DNA of 64,000 nt from Actinomyces marseillensis (GTDB taxonomy: Bacteria; Actinomycetota; Actinomycetes; Actinomycetales; Actinomycetaceae): NCBI RefSeq assembly GCF_900155605.1, contig NZ_LT707420.1:1455364-1519363 (forward strand). The letters run 5' to 3'. The position numbers and the translations under genes are program-made. Below the pieces are notes generated by a model, which was not told the origin of the DNA, made no database searches, and saw only the letters and a list, made by a program, of their open reading frames with translations. Shown here piece by piece: positions 37,984 through 46,320 of the stretch (position 1 is the stretch's first letter; every line of letters begins with the position of its first letter).

Positions 37984-38574
37984 TTAGCCTTCGACCTGGT
38001 TAATCACGGCATCGGCGACCTCACGCATCGAAAGCCTGCGATCCATAGAAGTCTTCTGAATCCAGCGGAAGGCATCAGGCTCGCTCATCCCCATATTCTT
38101 CATGAGGAGACCTTTCGCGCGATCAACACGTTTGCGAGTTTCAAAACGATCAGTGAGGTCTGCAACCTCTTCTTCAAGGGATTCGATTTCCTGATGGCGG
38201 GAAAGAGCAATCTCAACTGCAGGGATAAGATCTGCGGGGCTGAAGGGCTTCACAACGTAGGCCATTGCTCCAGCATCACGAGCACGTTCGACGAGTTCTG
38301 TCTGGCTAAAGGCAGTGAGCATGACGACTGCACATGAGAGTTCAGCAAGAATCTTCTCTGCTGCGGTGATGCCATCCATCTTCGGCATCTTGACATCCAT
38401 GACACACAGGTCCGGCTCAAGCTCAAGAGCAAGCTGGACGGCCTCTTCACCGTTGGAAGCTTCCCCGACAACCTCAAAACCGGCACCGGTGAGCGTCTCC
38501 ACGATATCGAGGCGAATCAAGCCTTCATCTTCCGCAACAAGAACGCGGCGCGGCTGTGCAACTTCTTCACTCAT
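37984..38574 (-). CDS. pdtaR: ANTAR-domain response regulator PdtaR
   Basis: Two-domain response regulator: receiver (about 1-125) with the acidic pocket VLVAEDEG, phospho-acceptor Asp60 in VMDVKMP, and KPF near residue 109; then an ANTAR RNA-binding domain (about 135-192, RVDRAKGLLMKNMGMSEPDAF and onward). Phosphorylated ANTAR proteins bind paired hairpins in mRNA leaders and prevent termination. The actinobacterial orthologue PdtaR is usually driven by the kinase PdtaS, which is not in the window. ATG start; the tRNA gene reads away on the other side. Confidence 0.95.
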   Translation of the reverse strand: MSEEVAQPRRVLVAEDEGLIRLDIVETLTGAGFEVVGEASNGEEAVQLALELEPDLCVMDVKMPKMDGITAAEKILAELSCAVVMLTAFSQTELVERARDAGAMAYVVKPFSPADLIPAVEIALSRHQEIESLEEEVADLTDRFETRKRVDRAKGLLMKNMGMSEPDAFRWIQKTSMDRRLSMREVADAVINQVEG

Positions 38575-38596
38575 GTCGTCTTCCTTGTACGATAGT

Positions 38597-38626
38597 TTGT
38601 CACTAGCACCTGTTATATCTTATCCT
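38597..38626 (+). promoter_or_regulatory. Candidate promoter of the tRNA gene
   Basis: TTGTCA (38597-38602), 18-nt spacer, TATCCT (38621-38626), about 21 bases before the mature tRNA 5' end. Confidence 0.45.
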
Positions 38627-38647
38627 TATTAGCGCGCTTGCGCTGTC

Positions 38648-38721
38648 GCCCCGATAGCCCAATTGGCAGAGGCGGTCGGCTCAAACCCGGCTTGTTGTGG
38701 GTTCGAATCCCACTCGGGGTA
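38648..38721 (+). tRNA. tRNA with anticodon CAA (Leu-type), short variable loop
   Basis: A full cloverleaf can be drawn over 74 nt: acceptor GCCCCGA with TCGGGGT (one G-T pair), D stem GCC/GGC with loop CAATTGGCAGA, anticodon stem GTCGG/CCGGC with loop CTCAAAC, variable loop TTGTT, T stem GTGGG/CCCAC with loop TTCGAAT, discriminator A73. The anticodon is CAA, which reads the Leu codon UUG. The D-arm looks Leu-like and A73 fits Leu, but the variable loop is only 5 nt, whereas bacterial tRNA-Leu normally has a long variable arm. The CCA end is not encoded. A strong terminator follows. Confidence 0.85.
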
Positions 38722-38744
38722 CGAATATGTTTCACATTTTCGTC

Positions 38745-38783
38745 AGTGGCTTTGAGATCACAGTGATCTCAAAGCCACTTTTT
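38745..38783 (+). terminator. Terminator after the tRNA
   Basis: Perfect 16-bp stem (38745-38760 with 38764-38779) with a 3-nt loop, followed by TTTT. A classical intrinsic terminator. Confidence 0.9.
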
Positions 38784-38842
38784 CGCGCGATGACACGGAA
38801 ATAGCGATGCGCATCAGCAGCGTAAATCCATCAAATAAACGA

Positions 38843-38875
38843 CAACTCCGCCAACCAGTAAAGTTGACGGAGTTG
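38843..38875 (-). terminator. Terminator after the small gene
   Basis: CAACTCCG-x-CAAC pairs with GTTG-x-CGGAGTTG (one central mismatch) around CAGTAAA. On the minus strand it is followed by TCGTTTATTTG. It lies 23 nt past the stop of the gene that ends at 38899. Confidence 0.65.
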
Positions 38876-38898
38876 ACACTAGAGAGACAAATCACATC

Positions 38899-39114
38899 TC
38901 AGGCTGCGGGGATCAGCTCCAAGCCCAAGAATTCCGCAGCTCGATCACGCATTTCAGGGCGTTCCAAGTCATTGAGCGCCTCTTGAATCTTCTGATCGGT
39001 CCAATCCTGATACCAAGGACGGACAGCCTCACTCAGCTGCGAAACCGGAACATTGAGCGCCTGGTAGCGACCCTGCGCTGCACGAACCGAAATCTGTGTA
39101 TTCATTTGATTCAT
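38899..39114 (-). CDS. Small unrecognised protein, 71 residues
   Basis: I do not recognise a family. The ATG at 39114 is supported by AGGAG 6 nt upstream, and a terminator hairpin follows the stop, so it behaves as a real single-gene unit. The protein is soluble, mixed-charge and probably all-helical, with two conserved-looking segments: RAAQGRYQALNVP and EALNDLERPEMRDRAAEFLGLE. There are no membrane helices, no Cys and no signal peptide. Possible roles include a small regulator or protein partner; nothing in the sequence decides it. It lies between the tRNA terminator and the acyltransferase gene. Confidence 0.65.
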   Translation of the reverse strand: MNQMNTQISVRAAQGRYQALNVPVSQLSEAVRPWYQDWTDQKIQEALNDLERPEMRDRAAEFLGLELIPAA

Positions 39115-39261
39115 TTCTTTCTCCTCTTCCTTCTTCTGCATCTACCGGTATGCGCTCAAGGTGCGCAGGCAACCAGACTGTAGACGCCGGTAAGGGCAAG
39201 CCCTTACGAGTCATCCAACATGGATGAACAGGTAATTATTCCACACACTACTGCGATGTGT

Positions 39262-41208
39262 CTAGTTATTTTCTCCCATGAGTCCCGTCATAATCATTCG
39301 CGCGTAGGCTTCACGACCTTCTTCCGTCAGGTGCTGACCGTCGTCGTAAAAGTACTCATCGTGACCTTCACTGGCTTTATACCAATCGAGAATACCCACT
39401 TGCGGATAACGCTGCGCAAGCTGGCGCATCAATGCGTTGTTCTCATCTTGGAAGGGGTAAGGGGCACGGATCGTCACGAAGAATACAGGCCTCTCCCCCG
39501 CTGCTTCAATCAAGGGCTGCACTGAATCCATCGATGTAATCGGCCCATTGCCCCCCAAAGCAACAATCACCGGAGATCCGTCATGTCCCTGGGCTAAATC
39601 TTCACCGTATACCGCGACTCCCTTTTCGAAGGAACGACCAACTTCCGTATCCGTAAAAGACTGCGGGAAGAGGGTTGGGATCCAGTAGTAGCTTGCTCCT
39701 TCAGACACGGAATCACCGATCAAGACCAAGGGAACAGTGCATGTTCCTTCCTCTGGAGAGCATGACCATTGAGAGGTGTCGTAGTTGTTCGGAATAATTG
39801 CAGCCTTCGGGTATACCGCCTTCCCCTTCACATCGTGATAGCTGGGAGGCGCTGGGCTTGTCGTCGTCATTTCTTGCGAAGGCGAATCACTTGGAGAAGC
39901 AGCAGATGCGGAAGGACTAGAAGCGGCCGAAGCAAAGATCTCGTTGGTTTTCTTCGATGCTGATTCAAGGAAGACTCCAGGAATGCTGGCGATCACAATG
40001 CTCACAATCAAAGCAAAGCTCAGCACCGATGTGCACAGCCGAACTCGGCGAGTATTCTTCGCGCCGCCTCGTAAGGCACGCCAAGTCTTCTGATGTGCAA
40101 AGGAGGGTGCCTTCTCAACAAAACGATAGCTGGCCTCGGTAATCAGGAGGAAAATGCCAGCTTCCACCACCCAAGCCCACCACGGAAGCGCAGAAGTGCG
40201 CCTGGCAGGGTTCATCAGCAGGATCAAGGGATAGTGCCACATGTAGGCGCTCATCGAGCGCGAGGCGAGCACCTGGAGCGGACGCGTCGATAACACGCGC
40301 GACATCGCGCCCGGAACAATCGCGCCGCTCACGACGATTGCACATACTAGCGCCGAGGCGAAGAAACCTCCTCGGTACAGCCAGGTCATGTATCCGCGTG
40401 CATAGATACTCACAGCAACCAAGTAAGCAAGTCCGCCGCAGGATGCACACTGAAGCAGCCTTGTTTGCAGAGTATTGAGGCGCTCAATGCAGCCCTCTCC
40501 ATACGCAAGGGCAACACCAACAAGAATTTCTGCGAGTCGCGTGTCTAAGCCGTAGTACACCCGTGATGAGTCAGATCCAGGCTCGAACAATAGAGCCATC
40601 TCGCAGGCAAAACAGCCAGCGAAGAACAGGAGAACAAGAGCTGCCTTTCCTCGAGATCGGAAAAATTCACGCAATAAGAGGACGATAACCGGCGCCAGCA
40701 CATAGAACTGCATAATGACGGCGACGAACCAGAAATGGGTCAGTGGTGAAGGGAGACCCGCCTGTGCGAAATATGGAACATCGCGGAAGATGTAGAACCA
40801 GTTTGAAAAGAAAGCAAGAGCGGGAATCGCATCCTCGTGCATCTTGAGCAGCAGCGGCGGCGCATAGAAGAAGGAAGCGATCGCCGAGAAAGCCGTGACG
40901 AGAAGCATCGTTGGCCACAGGCGAACAAAACGCCTGAGGATATACACTCCAACCGCAATATCCCGCTCCCCCTCAAGCTCACGAAGAAGCGAGCGCGAAA
41001 CAAGAAAACCGGAAATCACAAAAAAGAGAGTGACGCCGATAAAACCACCCTGCGCAGGAGAAGTCGGGCGTACGTGGTACAAAACGATGGCGATAATTCC
41101 CAGCGCGCGTAGGCCATTAACCCCGCTTAAGTACGCGGGCTTTGCTCCGGCTGCGCTTTGAGAATTCGCCCCTTCTTCCTCTTTCGCTGACCGTGGCAAC
41201 GTCGTCAA
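39262..41208 (-). CDS. OatA-like O-acyltransferase (acyltransferase-3 plus SGNH domain)
   Basis: Membrane O-acyltransferase with an extracytoplasmic SGNH domain, the layout of peptidoglycan or polysaccharide O-acetyltransferases such as OatA. The acyltransferase-3 domain covers about 25-385 with about ten helices and the motifs GLRALGIIAIVLYHV, GFIGVTLFFVISGFLVS and FWFVAVIMQFYVLAP. After a Ser/Pro-rich linker (about 420-450) comes the SGNH domain (about 485-648): GDSVSEG with the nucleophile Ser, GGNGP, and the DDGQH Asp-His pair near the end. Start is a TTG with a GAGGAG 11 nt upstream, so the first few residues are uncertain. Lysozyme resistance is the usual role of this group; the acceptor is not known here. 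Confidence 0.88.
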   Translation of the reverse strand: MTTLPRSAKEEEGANSQSAAGAKPAYLSGVNGLRALGIIAIVLYHVRPTSPAQGGFIGVTLFFVISGFLVSRSLLRELEGERDIAVGVYILRRFVRLWPTMLLVTAFSAIASFFYAPPLLLKMHEDAIPALAFFSNWFYIFRDVPYFAQAGLPSPLTHFWFVAVIMQFYVLAPVIVLLLREFFRSRGKAALVLLFFAGCFACEMALLFEPGSDSSRVYYGLDTRLAEILVGVALAYGEGCIERLNTLQTRLLQCASCGGLAYLVAVSIYARGYMTWLYRGGFFASALVCAIVVSGAIVPGAMSRVLSTRPLQVLASRSMSAYMWHYPLILLMNPARRTSALPWWAWVVEAGIFLLITEASYRFVEKAPSFAHQKTWRALRGGAKNTRRVRLCTSVLSFALIVSIVIASIPGVFLESASKKTNEIFASAASSPSASAASPSDSPSQEMTTTSPAPPSYHDVKGKAVYPKAAIIPNNYDTSQWSCSPEEGTCTVPLVLIGDSVSEGASYYWIPTLFPQSFTDTEVGRSFEKGVAVYGEDLAQGHDGSPVIVALGGNGPITSMDSVQPLIEAAGERPVFFVTIRAPYPFQDENNALMRQLAQRYPQVGILDWYKASEGHDEYFYDDGQHLTEEGREAYARMIMTGLMGENN

Positions 41209-41233
41209 GGTACGTCAAACTCCTCAAAATGTG

Positions 41234-41267
41234 AGGGGGTGGAAGACCATACGGCCTGCCACCCCCT
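41234..41267 (-). terminator. Terminator after pyk
   Basis: 9-bp GC-rich stem (AGGGGGTGG with CCACCCCCT) with a 16-nt loop, 14 nt past the pyk stop; CACATTTTG follows on the minus strand. Confidence 0.65.
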
Positions 41268-41281
41268 TCATTTACTCAAAC

Positions 41282-42730
41282 TTAAGCATCTCCACGCGAT
41301 CCGCCGATCACGTAGTCGACCTCGTCTCCTAGACGGTGGACGCGCAACAGGTTCGACGAACCAGGAGTTCCCGGCGGCATACCTGCGACGATGACCATCT
41401 CGTCCCCGACTTCCGCGAGACGTGCGCTCTGCGCAACCTGATCAAGCTGCCAGACCATATCGTCAGTGTGGGTGACCTCGGGAACCCGATAAGCCTGGAT
41501 GCCCCATGACAGTGCGAGCTGGCGACGCGTTGATTCAAGCGGAGTGAAAGCAAGCATCGGAATTGGAGTACGCAAGCGCGAGAGCATACGTGCCGATGTT
41601 CCCGACTGAGTGAAAGTTACCAAGAAGCGCGCATCAAGCTTTTCAGCAATAACTGCAGCCGCGCCGCAGATAGCGGAGGCTCGATCCAGCTCAATGGGTC
41701 CAAGCGCAGCAATACGTTCGCCACCATTTTCCTCAGTGCTCTCAACAATTCGAGCCATAGTACGAACCGCTTCAATGGGGAAAGCGCCCACAGAGGTTTC
41801 CCCCGAGAGCATAACTGCGTCTGCACCGTCGAGAATTGCGTTTGCACAGTCGGAAGCTTCTGCTCGGGTCGGGCGGGGATTCTTAATCATCGAATCCATG
41901 ACCTGGGTGGCGACGATGACCGGCTTGGCAGCGCGACGAGCGAGTTCGATCGCGCGCTTCTGCACCAGAGGGACATCTTCAAGAGGCATTTCAACGCCCA
42001 AGTCACCTCGAGCAACCATGATTCCATCAAATGCGTCAACAATTTCTGCAAGTGCTTCGACGGCCTGAGGCTTTTCAATCTTCGCGATAACCGGCAGACG
42101 TTTGCCGTACTCATCCATAATCGCGTGGACAGAGTCAATGTCAGCTGCGGAACGAACGAAGGACAGAGCAATGAAGTCTGCATCAACTTGAAGACCCCAT
42201 CGCAGGTCTTCCTCGTCCTTTTCGCTCATTGCCGGAACAGAAACGGCAACACCGGGAAGGTTCAATCCCTTGTGGTCCGAAACATAGCCGGGAACTTCAA
42301 CGCGGGTCACAACATCGGTTGCGCTTACCTCAACGACGCGCACCGCAACGTTGCCGTCATCAATGAGCAAACGATCACCGGGAGCACAGTCACCGGGAAG
42401 GCCCTTGAAAGTTGTTCCGACCAGCTCTTTAGTACCGGGAACGTCACGAGTCGTGATGGTGAAAGTATCACCGATTTCGAGGTATTGCGGGCCCTCTTCG
42501 AAAGTTTCGAGACGAATCTTCGGACCTTGAAGGTCAACGAGAACAGCTACCCCACGGCCCGAATTTTGAGAGGCTCGGCGAACACGTTCGATAACTTCTT
42601 CATGTTCCTGAGCGGTGCCGTGAGAACGATTAATTCGGGCGACATCCATGCCGGCATCAACAAGAGCCTGGATCTGTTCAGCTGAGGCTGTCGCGGGTCC
42701 AATAGTGCATACAATCTTTGCTCGACGCAT
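41282..42730 (-). CDS. pyk: Pyruvate kinase
   Basis: Converts phosphoenolpyruvate and ADP to pyruvate and ATP, the last step of glycolysis. N-terminal KIVCTIGPA, then MDVARINRSHGT, the barrel motif VARGDLGVEMP, catalytic-loop region IEKPQAVEAL and ATQVMDSMIKNPRPTRAEASD. The C-terminal domain ends with the usual regulatory fold. It has 482 residues. ATG start; lgt lies 9 nt upstream in the same direction, so lgt-pyk are probably one transcript. Confidence 0.98.
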   Translation of the reverse strand: MRRAKIVCTIGPATASAEQIQALVDAGMDVARINRSHGTAQEHEEVIERVRRASQNSGRGVAVLVDLQGPKIRLETFEEGPQYLEIGDTFTITTRDVPGTKELVGTTFKGLPGDCAPGDRLLIDDGNVAVRVVEVSATDVVTRVEVPGYVSDHKGLNLPGVAVSVPAMSEKDEEDLRWGLQVDADFIALSFVRSAADIDSVHAIMDEYGKRLPVIAKIEKPQAVEALAEIVDAFDGIMVARGDLGVEMPLEDVPLVQKRAIELARRAAKPVIVATQVMDSMIKNPRPTRAEASDCANAILDGADAVMLSGETSVGAFPIEAVRTMARIVESTEENGGERIAALGPIELDRASAICGAAAVIAEKLDARFLVTFTQSGTSARMLSRLRTPIPMLAFTPLESTRRQLALSWGIQAYRVPEVTHTDDMVWQLDQVAQSARLAEVGDEMVIVAGMPPGTPGSSNLLRVHRLGDEVDYVIGGSRGDA

Positions 42731-42739
42731 GTTTCTATC

Positions 42740-43723
42740 CTATCGCGCCTCGAGGTCTTCGACCGGACGACTTACCGAGGCCTTGGGACTATCGGCCCCA
42801 TCTACATTGCCGTCGGCTCCGTCCTCAACGGTGTTTTCGCTGGCCTCGGCAGTTTCCAGAGTTTGCGCGTCATCCTCTTCGTCAAGGCCGCTCTCGCGCA
42901 TGATTTCGGCCTCAGCGAGAGTCGTCGATGCTGCACGCTTTCCTGCATAGAGATAGCAGACGACCCCCAGAATAAATACAAGGATTGAAGTCCAGACGTT
43001 GATACGAAGACCCAAGAAATGATGTGCATCATCAATACGGAGCATCTCGATCCAGACACGTCCCAGGGTATAAACCATGATGTAGCAGGAGAAAAGCTGT
43101 CCGGACTTCATAGACCGCCGTTTATCGATGAAGAGCAAAACAGCGACGCCCACAAGGTTCCACAGCGATTCATAGAGGAAAGTAGGATGGAACAAGGTTC
43201 CACTGGCGTATCCAAGTGGCATGTGTGCGCCGTCGATGCGCAGGCCCCACGGCAAGGTTGTAGGAGCCCCGAAGAGTTCTTGATTAAACCAATTTCCCCA
43301 GCGTCCAATCGCTTGAGCGGCAAGGAGCGGGATGGCGAGAGAATCTGCAACAGGGCCGAGCCGCTGCCCGCGATGGCGCACGACAAGCCAAGCTGCGAGC
43401 GCTCCCCCAGCAACCGCGCCCCAAATTCCTAAACCGCCGTTCCAGATTGCCAGGGCCATGATCGGGTTGCCATTCTTACCGAAATAGGCATCTGGCGAGG
43501 TGATCACGTGGTAGATTCTCGCGCCGACGATTCCACCTGGAACAGCCCAAAGCGCGATGTCATAGAAGAGCTCGCGGTCACCACCCCGAACCTCATAGCG
43601 CCTAGCGGCCCAATAAACAGCAATCAGAATTGCACAGGCGATTATCAGCCCATAGGCACGGATCGGAATCGGCCCGAGGTACCAGACCCCTTGACTTGGT
43701 GACGGCAGTGCTAAAAAGCGCAT
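42740..43723 (-). CDS. lgt: Prolipoprotein diacylglyceryl transferase
   Basis: Transfers diacylglycerol from phosphatidylglycerol to the lipobox Cys of prelipoproteins in the membrane. About seven helices. Family signature RWGNWFNQELFG (about 142-153) with the preceding WNGGLGIWGAVAGG and the following HPTFLYESLWN. The C-terminal 60 residues are a charged extension rich in Glu and Asp (SGLDEEDDAQTLETAEASEN region), cytosolic and probably disordered, as is common in actinobacteria. It lies between trpC and pyk, a typical order. Confidence 0.97.
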   Translation of the reverse strand: MRFLALPSPSQGVWYLGPIPIRAYGLIIACAILIAVYWAARRYEVRGGDRELFYDIALWAVPGGIVGARIYHVITSPDAYFGKNGNPIMALAIWNGGLGIWGAVAGGALAAWLVVRHRGQRLGPVADSLAIPLLAAQAIGRWGNWFNQELFGAPTTLPWGLRIDGAHMPLGYASGTLFHPTFLYESLWNLVGVAVLLFIDKRRSMKSGQLFSCYIMVYTLGRVWIEMLRIDDAHHFLGLRINVWTSILVFILGVVCYLYAGKRAASTTLAEAEIMRESGLDEEDDAQTLETAEASENTVEDGADGNVDGADSPKASVSRPVEDLEAR

Positions 43724-43772
43724 GAATAATATTCCTTGCGGATCAAGATGGTTGCTGTACTACTCTAATCGA

Positions 43773-44645
43773 TTATTCGCGACGAGTATCGTTCCAAGAT
43801 CCATCTGCACGCTTATGTGCCGCGCGCACACGCATCCGCCGGTCAGCAAGCAAAGACGGATGGTGACCAGCACTGACCATTTCAGCGACTAACTCTGCCG
43901 GCTGCTCGCTGCGCATGAGAGATTCCCCAACAAGCACAGCATCCGCACCAGCGCGCGCATATTCAAACACATCACGGGGTCCCCGCACCCCGGACTCAGC
44001 TATGGCAAGAACATTCGTCGGAATGACATCAATGACCTCATCGATCACATGGCGGTCAACAATACCCGTACTGAGACTTCGGGCGTTGACGCCGATCATT
44101 ACAGCACCGGCTTCTAAAGCTCGAAGAGCATCTAGGCGCGAGTGAGTTTCGACGACCACTGACATTCCCATCGATTGTGCCCGCTCGAGCAATCCTTCCA
44201 GAGCTGGCTGCGTGAGAAATTGCGCGATGAGCAAGACCGCATCTGCCCCGGCTCTGCGGGCTTCAAAGAGTTGATAGGCGGAGAGAATGATGTCTTTACA
44301 AACAAGTGGAAGCTCTGTTGCAGCTCTCACCCGCGAAAGGTCCTCGTAACTACCGTTAAATAACGAACTCTCGGTCACGACCGAAAGCATCGCCGCTCCC
44401 CCGAGCTCAAAAGCTTGAGCAAGAGGAGTCGGATCCCCAATATCTGAGTAAACACCCCATGGGGAAGCACGTTTAATCTCGGCAATCACAGAGGTAGCGC
44501 CATCCGAACGTAGATACTCATCCGGACGTCTTACGGGATCGGGAACACTCTCACACGCGCGTTTGAGCTCATCAAGGCTCACGCGCTCTTCGCGCAAAGC
44601 GCGCATCCGCTGCGTGTGAGCAATGATCGCGTCGAGTCCCGCCAC
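43773..44645 (-). CDS. trpC: Indole-3-glycerol phosphate synthase
   Basis: Ring-closing enzyme of tryptophan synthesis. The catalytic residues known from the archaeal enzyme can all be placed: Glu and Lys in IAEIKRASP, Lys in VCKDIIL, Glu in VVVETHS, Asn in GVNARSL and the Glu-Ser of AESGV. The bacterial SPSKG loop is one residue shorter here (SPWG), as in some archaeal enzymes. The GTG at 44645 is preferred because AGGAGG lies about 5 nt upstream; the codon two earlier is also GTG but abuts the ribosome site. No other trp genes are in the window. Confidence 0.95.
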   Translation of the reverse strand: MAGLDAIIAHTQRMRALREERVSLDELKRACESVPDPVRRPDEYLRSDGATSVIAEIKRASPWGVYSDIGDPTPLAQAFELGGAAMLSVVTESSLFNGSYEDLSRVRAATELPLVCKDIILSAYQLFEARRAGADAVLLIAQFLTQPALEGLLERAQSMGMSVVVETHSRLDALRALEAGAVMIGVNARSLSTGIVDRHVIDEVIDVIPTNVLAIAESGVRGPRDVFEYARAGADAVLVGESLMRSEQPAELVAEMVSAGHHPSLLADRRMRVRAAHKRADGSWNDTRRE

Positions 44646-44721
44646 CTTCACCTCCTCGTGAGAACCTATCTCAAATGCTAGTCTCCCACGGGCAAAAGGC
44701 GTTAATCAGCCAGCTCGCAGG

Positions 44722-45471
44722 CTAGATCATGGCACCGAAAAAATGCAGGGAGGTTGGAATAGCGACACCCCACAGGAGGTAGGTCAGCAAGGATGAACCG
44801 ATCATCCATGGGCCAAACGCAATACGCGATCGTGTGCCAGCCTGGCCACTAACGACCATCCACAAAGCCGCAAGCGCCGCGGATGCCAAGGCAACAACAA
44901 ATCCAAACAATGCCGCGTGCCAACCAAGAATACCCAGCATTGCTCCAAGGATCGGAGCCAAACGAACATCACCGCGGCCAAAGCCTCGTCGCGGCAAAGA
45001 CCCCAGCCACAGCGGTAGTGTCCAAATCAACGCACCAACCCCGGCCTCGACAAGAACGCGAATCGAGTTGGGATGAAAATAGACGCTCACCCCCGCTCCG
45101 CACAAGACACCGCAGGCAAGCGCAATGACATAGGGAGTAGGCAGACGATGAGTCTTAGCGTCAACATACGCCAAAAGAGTTCCCATCATGGTCAGCGCGA
45201 CAACCGCGGGCGCTGCAGGCCTCGTCTGAGAAGCAACAAGGCTGATCGCGCCTACCAATACAGCCGACCAGACGACGCCGTTTCTCTTAAGAGGGGTTAG
45301 CGAGGCCTCGATAAAGTAGCGCCTTTGGATTGCCCATCCCGAACGGGAAAGCCAGAGTGCAAAAGCGAGCCAGACGATGACAGAAAGAATCAGGTTCCAC
45401 TCGCCCATTCCCAAGGCATAATCGTGGGCGAAATAGTACCCACCAGCCGATATGGGGACGAGTTCCATCAT
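44722..45471 (-). CDS. A24 prepilin peptidase (TadV/PilD-type)
   Basis: Membrane aspartic protease that cleaves the leader of type IV or Tad prepilins. 249 residues, about seven helices. The two catalytic Asp motifs are present: YVDAKTHRLP (about 103-112) and GFGRGDVRLAP (about 163-173), the second being the G-x-G-D signature. There is no N-terminal methylase domain, so it is the short Tad-like type. It begins immediately after the aroE stop with GGAGG upstream, so it is translated with the aroE operon. No prepilin genes are nearby. Confidence 0.88.
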   Translation of the reverse strand: MMELVPISAGGYYFAHDYALGMGEWNLILSVIVWLAFALWLSRSGWAIQRRYFIEASLTPLKRNGVVWSAVLVGAISLVASQTRPAAPAVVALTMMGTLLAYVDAKTHRLPTPYVIALACGVLCGAGVSVYFHPNSIRVLVEAGVGALIWTLPLWLGSLPRRGFGRGDVRLAPILGAMLGILGWHAALFGFVVALASAALAALWMVVSGQAGTRSRIAFGPWMIGSSLLTYLLWGVAIPTSLHFFGAMI

Positions 45472-46320
45472 TTACTTCGCCTCCAACAACTTAAAGACCG
45501 AAGAGATCGCGTGACTATCAGCTTCAATGCCTGTCATTAACTTAAACTGGAGAACCGCTTGATAGACCAGCATCTCTACACCGAAGGCCACGGGGATACC
45601 ACGCTCGAGGCAACAAGAAATTGCAGCAGTTTCACGCGGCGCATAGGTCACATCAAGATAGCTCGAGCGCAATGGCATTGTTGAGAGCTCGCCAACGTAG
45701 GAGTCAAGCGCGCCCGAAGGTAAAGTCGACACGACAAGATCCGCTTGCTGGCAACACCGAGACAAAGTACCTGCCGTAGTGAGGTCATGACCGCTGTAGG
45801 TCACTCCCAAGTTCATCGCGCTGCGATTGAAATCGGCAGGAAGTTTACCTCCGTTAAAAGCACGAGCAACAACGTCAACCTGACGAAATCCCAAGGAAAC
45901 GACAGCGGCGAGGGCAGAAACCGCAGTAGCGCCCGAACCAATAATGACGGCTCGCCCGCCCAGATCCATGCCGGCGTTGCGCCGACTCAGTTCAATCGCA
46001 CGACTCATTCCGAAAACATCGGTGTTAAAACCGGAAAAAACCCCACCCGATGGAATAAGGGTATTAACAGAATTCAGTGCAGCTGCCTGTGGTTCAACAA
46101 CGTCAAGGAGCGGAATCACTGCCTTCTTACACGGCATGGTGATTGACACCCCGATGCATTCGCGGTCTATTGATGCGATCCACTGAGGTAGGCGTTGGGC
46201 GTCCACCTCGCATTTTCGATACTCCCATCCGGCAATTCCAGCGCTACGCCAAAGTTCTTGATGAATGAGAGGTGAGAGGGAATGCTCAATCGGCGAGCCG
46301 ATGACTGCCGCCCAAGGCAT
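45472..46320 (-). CDS. aroE: Shikimate dehydrogenase
   Basis: NADPH-dependent reduction of 3-dehydroshikimate in aromatic amino acid synthesis. Substrate-binding IGSPIEHSLSP starts near residue 7; catalytic Lys in SITMPCKKAVIP; NADP-binding VIIGSGATAVSALAA. The ATG at 46320 overlaps the mltG stop (TGATG) and has AAGGA 8 nt upstream; a GTG two codons earlier is possible. It is the fourth gene of the alaS-ruvX-mltG-aroE series, an arrangement often kept in actinobacteria. Confidence 0.95.
   Translation of the reverse strand: MPWAAVIGSPIEHSLSPLIHQELWRSAGIAGWEYRKCEVDAQRLPQWIASIDRECIGVSITMPCKKAVIPLLDVVEPQAAALNSVNTLIPSGGVFSGFNTDVFGMSRAIELSRRNAGMDLGGRAVIIGSGATAVSALAAVVSLGFRQVDVVARAFNGGKLPADFNRSAMNLGVTYSGHDLTTAGTLSRCCQQADLVVSTLPSGALDSYVGELSTMPLRSSYLDVTYAPRETAAISCCLERGIPVAFGVEMLVYQAVLQFKLMTGIEADSHAISSVFKLLEAK

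Noticed and set aside
39190-39207. GTAAGGGC-AA-GCCCTTAC palindrome as terminator of the acyltransferase
   Set aside because: It lies 55-72 bases short of the acyltransferase 3' end on the minus strand, and no T-run follows, so it is only mentioned as a possible operator.
43773-44645. trpC appeared to lack the SPSKG Lys loop
   Set aside because: The archaeal IGPS has the same shorter loop, and the catalytic Glu, Lys, Lys, Glu, Asn and Glu-Ser positions are all present, so the enzyme looks functional.
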